Assembly (NCBI GenBank): GCA_041743975.1
Contig: JBGTLT010000220.1
Coordinates: 1 to 64,000 of the forward strand
Length of the DNA: 64,000 nucleotides
From: JTS-RE37 sp041743975
Lineage (GTDB): Bacteria; Bacteroidota; Bacteroidia; Flavobacteriales; Flavobacteriaceae
Reading direction: 5' to 3'
Shown here: positions 62,657 to 64,000 of the stretch, piece by piece
How the letters are laid out: every line of letters starts with the position of its first letter
How positions within the stretch are numbered: position 1 is the stretch's first letter
The notes under the pieces: model-generated
The model's input: the letters and a program-made list of their open reading frames with translations, nothing else
The model's database searches: none
What the model was told of the DNA's origin: nothing
Position numbers and translations under genes: made by a program

Positions 62657-62664
62657 TAGTTTTG
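62657..62664 (+). promoter_or_regulatory. Candidate -7 box for the Calx-beta protein gene
   Basis: TAGTTTTG matches TAnnTTTG. The leader would be about 55 bases. No clear -33 TTG. Confidence 0.5.
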
Positions 62665-62720
62665 CCAAACCAGCCGACCATGTTGTGAATTGATCCTGGA
62701 ATTGATTCTAAAGGCAGTCT

Positions 62721-64000
62721 ATGAAAATGAAAAGAAATAATACGGCCACATGGTTCCCTGGCCTTAGTGGCATCAAAATCCTCCTACTGGCCTGGTGTTT
62801 TGGCGGTTCCCTTACTTTACAGGGGCAGGAGATCAGTATTGAAGTAGATGCCAACCCTGCTGAGGAAGGAAGCCAGGCCGGGAGTTTCAGGGTTTTTCGG
62901 AGTACTAATACCTTTTTACCTATTTTCATTACCTATTCTGTATCAGGGACCGCTACAAACGCAGATTATTCCCCCTTCTCCGGTTCAATTACAATGCTAC
63001 CTCTTACTGCAGAGACTTTTATTCCCATAAATGTCATCGATGACATTTTGGTGGAAGGTCCCGAAAACATCATAGTCACACTGACAAGTACCACTGATGA
63101 CAGTACTTTCGGGGACAACACGGCCACCGCAGAAATTACCGACAATGATCTTGGGGTTATTACGGTTACTGCTACGGATCCAAACGCCTCTGAAGAGGGT
63201 TTGGATAATGGCAGCTTTAGCGTTGACCTGAGCAACCCCAACGGCACAGATAATGTGGTGAATGTTACCTATACCTTAACAGGTACTGCAGGCAACCCCT
63301 CTTCCGGGGAGGCGGATTACAGCCTGTCCGGTGCTGCTACACTTAGCTTTACCAATGATGGGGCACAGGTAAACCGGGTATTGGACATCATACCCATTGA
63401 TGATCCCCTGTGGGAGGATGATGAGACGGTAATCCTTACCCTGACAGGGACGGACAGTGCTTTGTTTACCATAGGTTCCCCCAGCCAGGCAACTGTAGTC
63501 ATTGCAGCAAACGATTGTACCGCCGGGAATACCGCCCCGGTCCTCAATAGCAACCCCAATGACTTCTGTGATGTATCCAGCGTTCAGCTTAATTCCTATT
63601 TTAGTGGCACCCCTCCGCCGGGTAGTGAACTAAGGTGGTCTACCAACGATGACCTGACGAATACTGGTGATTATGTGCCCGCCACCAACGGGAGTACTGT
63701 TACAGACGAAGACACCTATTACGCCTTTTTTTATGACCCGGCCACCTTTTGTATGAGTCCGCCCAGTGCAGGGCGTGCCATAACGTTCAGTACGTCTCCC
63801 TCGGCAGGGACTCCCTCCAATGTTAATGCCTGTTCCGATGAGGATTTCGGGGAATCAATGGTAGATTTGGATGAGCTGCTGTCCGGCACAGTTGATGCCG
63901 GTGACTGGGCCTTCATATCAGGGCCGGAAGCGATCAACATCCCCGGTAACTCGGATATAGATTTTGACGGGCGCCCGCTCGGCAATTATGTGTTTACCTA
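62721..64000 (+). CDS. Large secreted Calx-beta domain protein (partial, 3' end missing)
   Basis: An open frame of at least 426 codons that runs off the right edge. Signal peptide at residues 1 to about 35 (KILLLAWCFGGSLTLQGQ). Then two Calx-beta-type domains: the first (about 36-135) includes ISIEVDANPAEEGSQAGSF and ends ITDNDLG; the second (about 137-255) includes DPNASEEGLDNGSFSVDL. After that comes an Ig-like, cysteine-containing segment (VSSVQLNSYFSGTPPPGSEL). Calx-beta repeats bind Ca2+ and are typical of large type IX-secreted adhesins in gliding flavobacteria. The C-terminal sorting signal would lie outside the window. Confidence 0.85.
   Translation, partial: MKMKRNNTATWFPGLSGIKILLLAWCFGGSLTLQGQEISIEVDANPAEEGSQAGSFRVFRSTNTFLPIFITYSVSGTATNADYSPFSGSITMLPLTAETFIPINVIDDILVEGPENIIVTLTSTTDDSTFGDNTATAEITDNDLGVITVTATDPNASEEGLDNGSFSVDLSNPNGTDNVVNVTYTLTGTAGNPSSGEADYSLSGAATLSFTNDGAQVNRVLDIIPIDDPLWEDDETVILTLTGTDSALFTIGSPSQATVVIAANDCTAGNTAPVLNSNPNDFCDVSSVQLNSYFSGTPPPGSELRWSTNDDLTNTGDYVPATNGSTVTDEDTYYAFFYDPATFCMSPPSAGRAITFSTSPSAGTPSNVNACSDEDFGESMVDLDELLSGTVDAGDWAFISGPEAINIPGNSDIDFDGRPLGNYVFT

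Noticed and set aside
1..64000. CRISPR arrays, insertion sequences, prophage or defence genes
   Set aside because: No regularly spaced repeats, no transposase or integrase frames and no nuclease/toxin modules were seen. The genes are chiefly housekeeping, respiratory and secretion genes.

Overview
The window reads as ordinary chromosome of a member of the Bacteroidota, most likely family Flavobacteriaceae; the genus cannot be fixed from sequence alone. Evidence: an alternative complex III plus aa3 oxidase operon, SprA and PorP/SprF type IX secretion proteins, the infB, ruvB, sprA and gcvH gene neighbourhoods usual in this class, and promoters of the Bacteroidota type (-7 box TAnnTTTG, often with a TTG about 17-20 bases upstream). 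At least thirteen such -7 boxes lie just in front of genes. By eye GC is in the mid-40s, with no sharp compositional break, no insertion sequence, no CRISPR array and no intact RNA gene.

Layout. 1-178: end of infB with terminator. 413-778: SPOR-domain protein. 1013-12801: eight-gene respiratory operon actABCDEF-cox2-cox1, closed by a terminator. 13018-19778: GIN-domain protein, a long acyl-CoA dehydrogenase/oxidase, ruvB, a cytochrome P450 and queG. 19956-25672: a probable disaccharide transporter, a GH15 enzyme and a fused trehalose-6-phosphate synthase/phosphatase. 25899-36918: maeB, ruvA, sprA, gcvH and a VanZ-like protein. 36977-38667: TonB-like protein and a metallo-beta-lactamase-fold enzyme. 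38785-44090: second oxidase cluster (ctaB, two cox3-like genes, subunit IV, a Cys-less SCO-like protein, SCO1, DUF420, a small CxxC membrane protein). 44205-53877: MacB-type export cluster with four permeases, two membrane-fusion proteins, one ATPase and one TolC. 53949-62562: tsaB, mscS, a DUF255 thioredoxin-like lipoprotein, dodecin, an Nfu protein with a doubled N-terminal domain, PorP/SprF, a gamma-carbonic-anhydrase-like protein and fabD. 62721-64000: start of a large secreted Calx-beta protein, cut by the window edge.

How parts fit. ActA-F should pass quinol electrons to the aa3 oxidase (Cox1/Cox2), with Cox3, subunit IV, heme O synthase and copper delivery encoded 26 kb away. SprA is the type IX secretion translocon, and the Calx-beta protein is the kind of cargo it exports. 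OtsAB would make trehalose, and the GH15 enzyme and transporter could hydrolyse or move it.

No clearly new system such as a defence island was found. The most interesting leads are: a helix-hairpin-helix-like tail on ActC, a soluble insert of about 113 residues in one Cox3, a Cys-less SCO-like protein beside a real SCO1, the four-permease/one-ATPase export cluster with a perfect 17-bp palindrome before its ATPase gene, a TTG start on sprA, and a nearly leaderless ruvB promoter.
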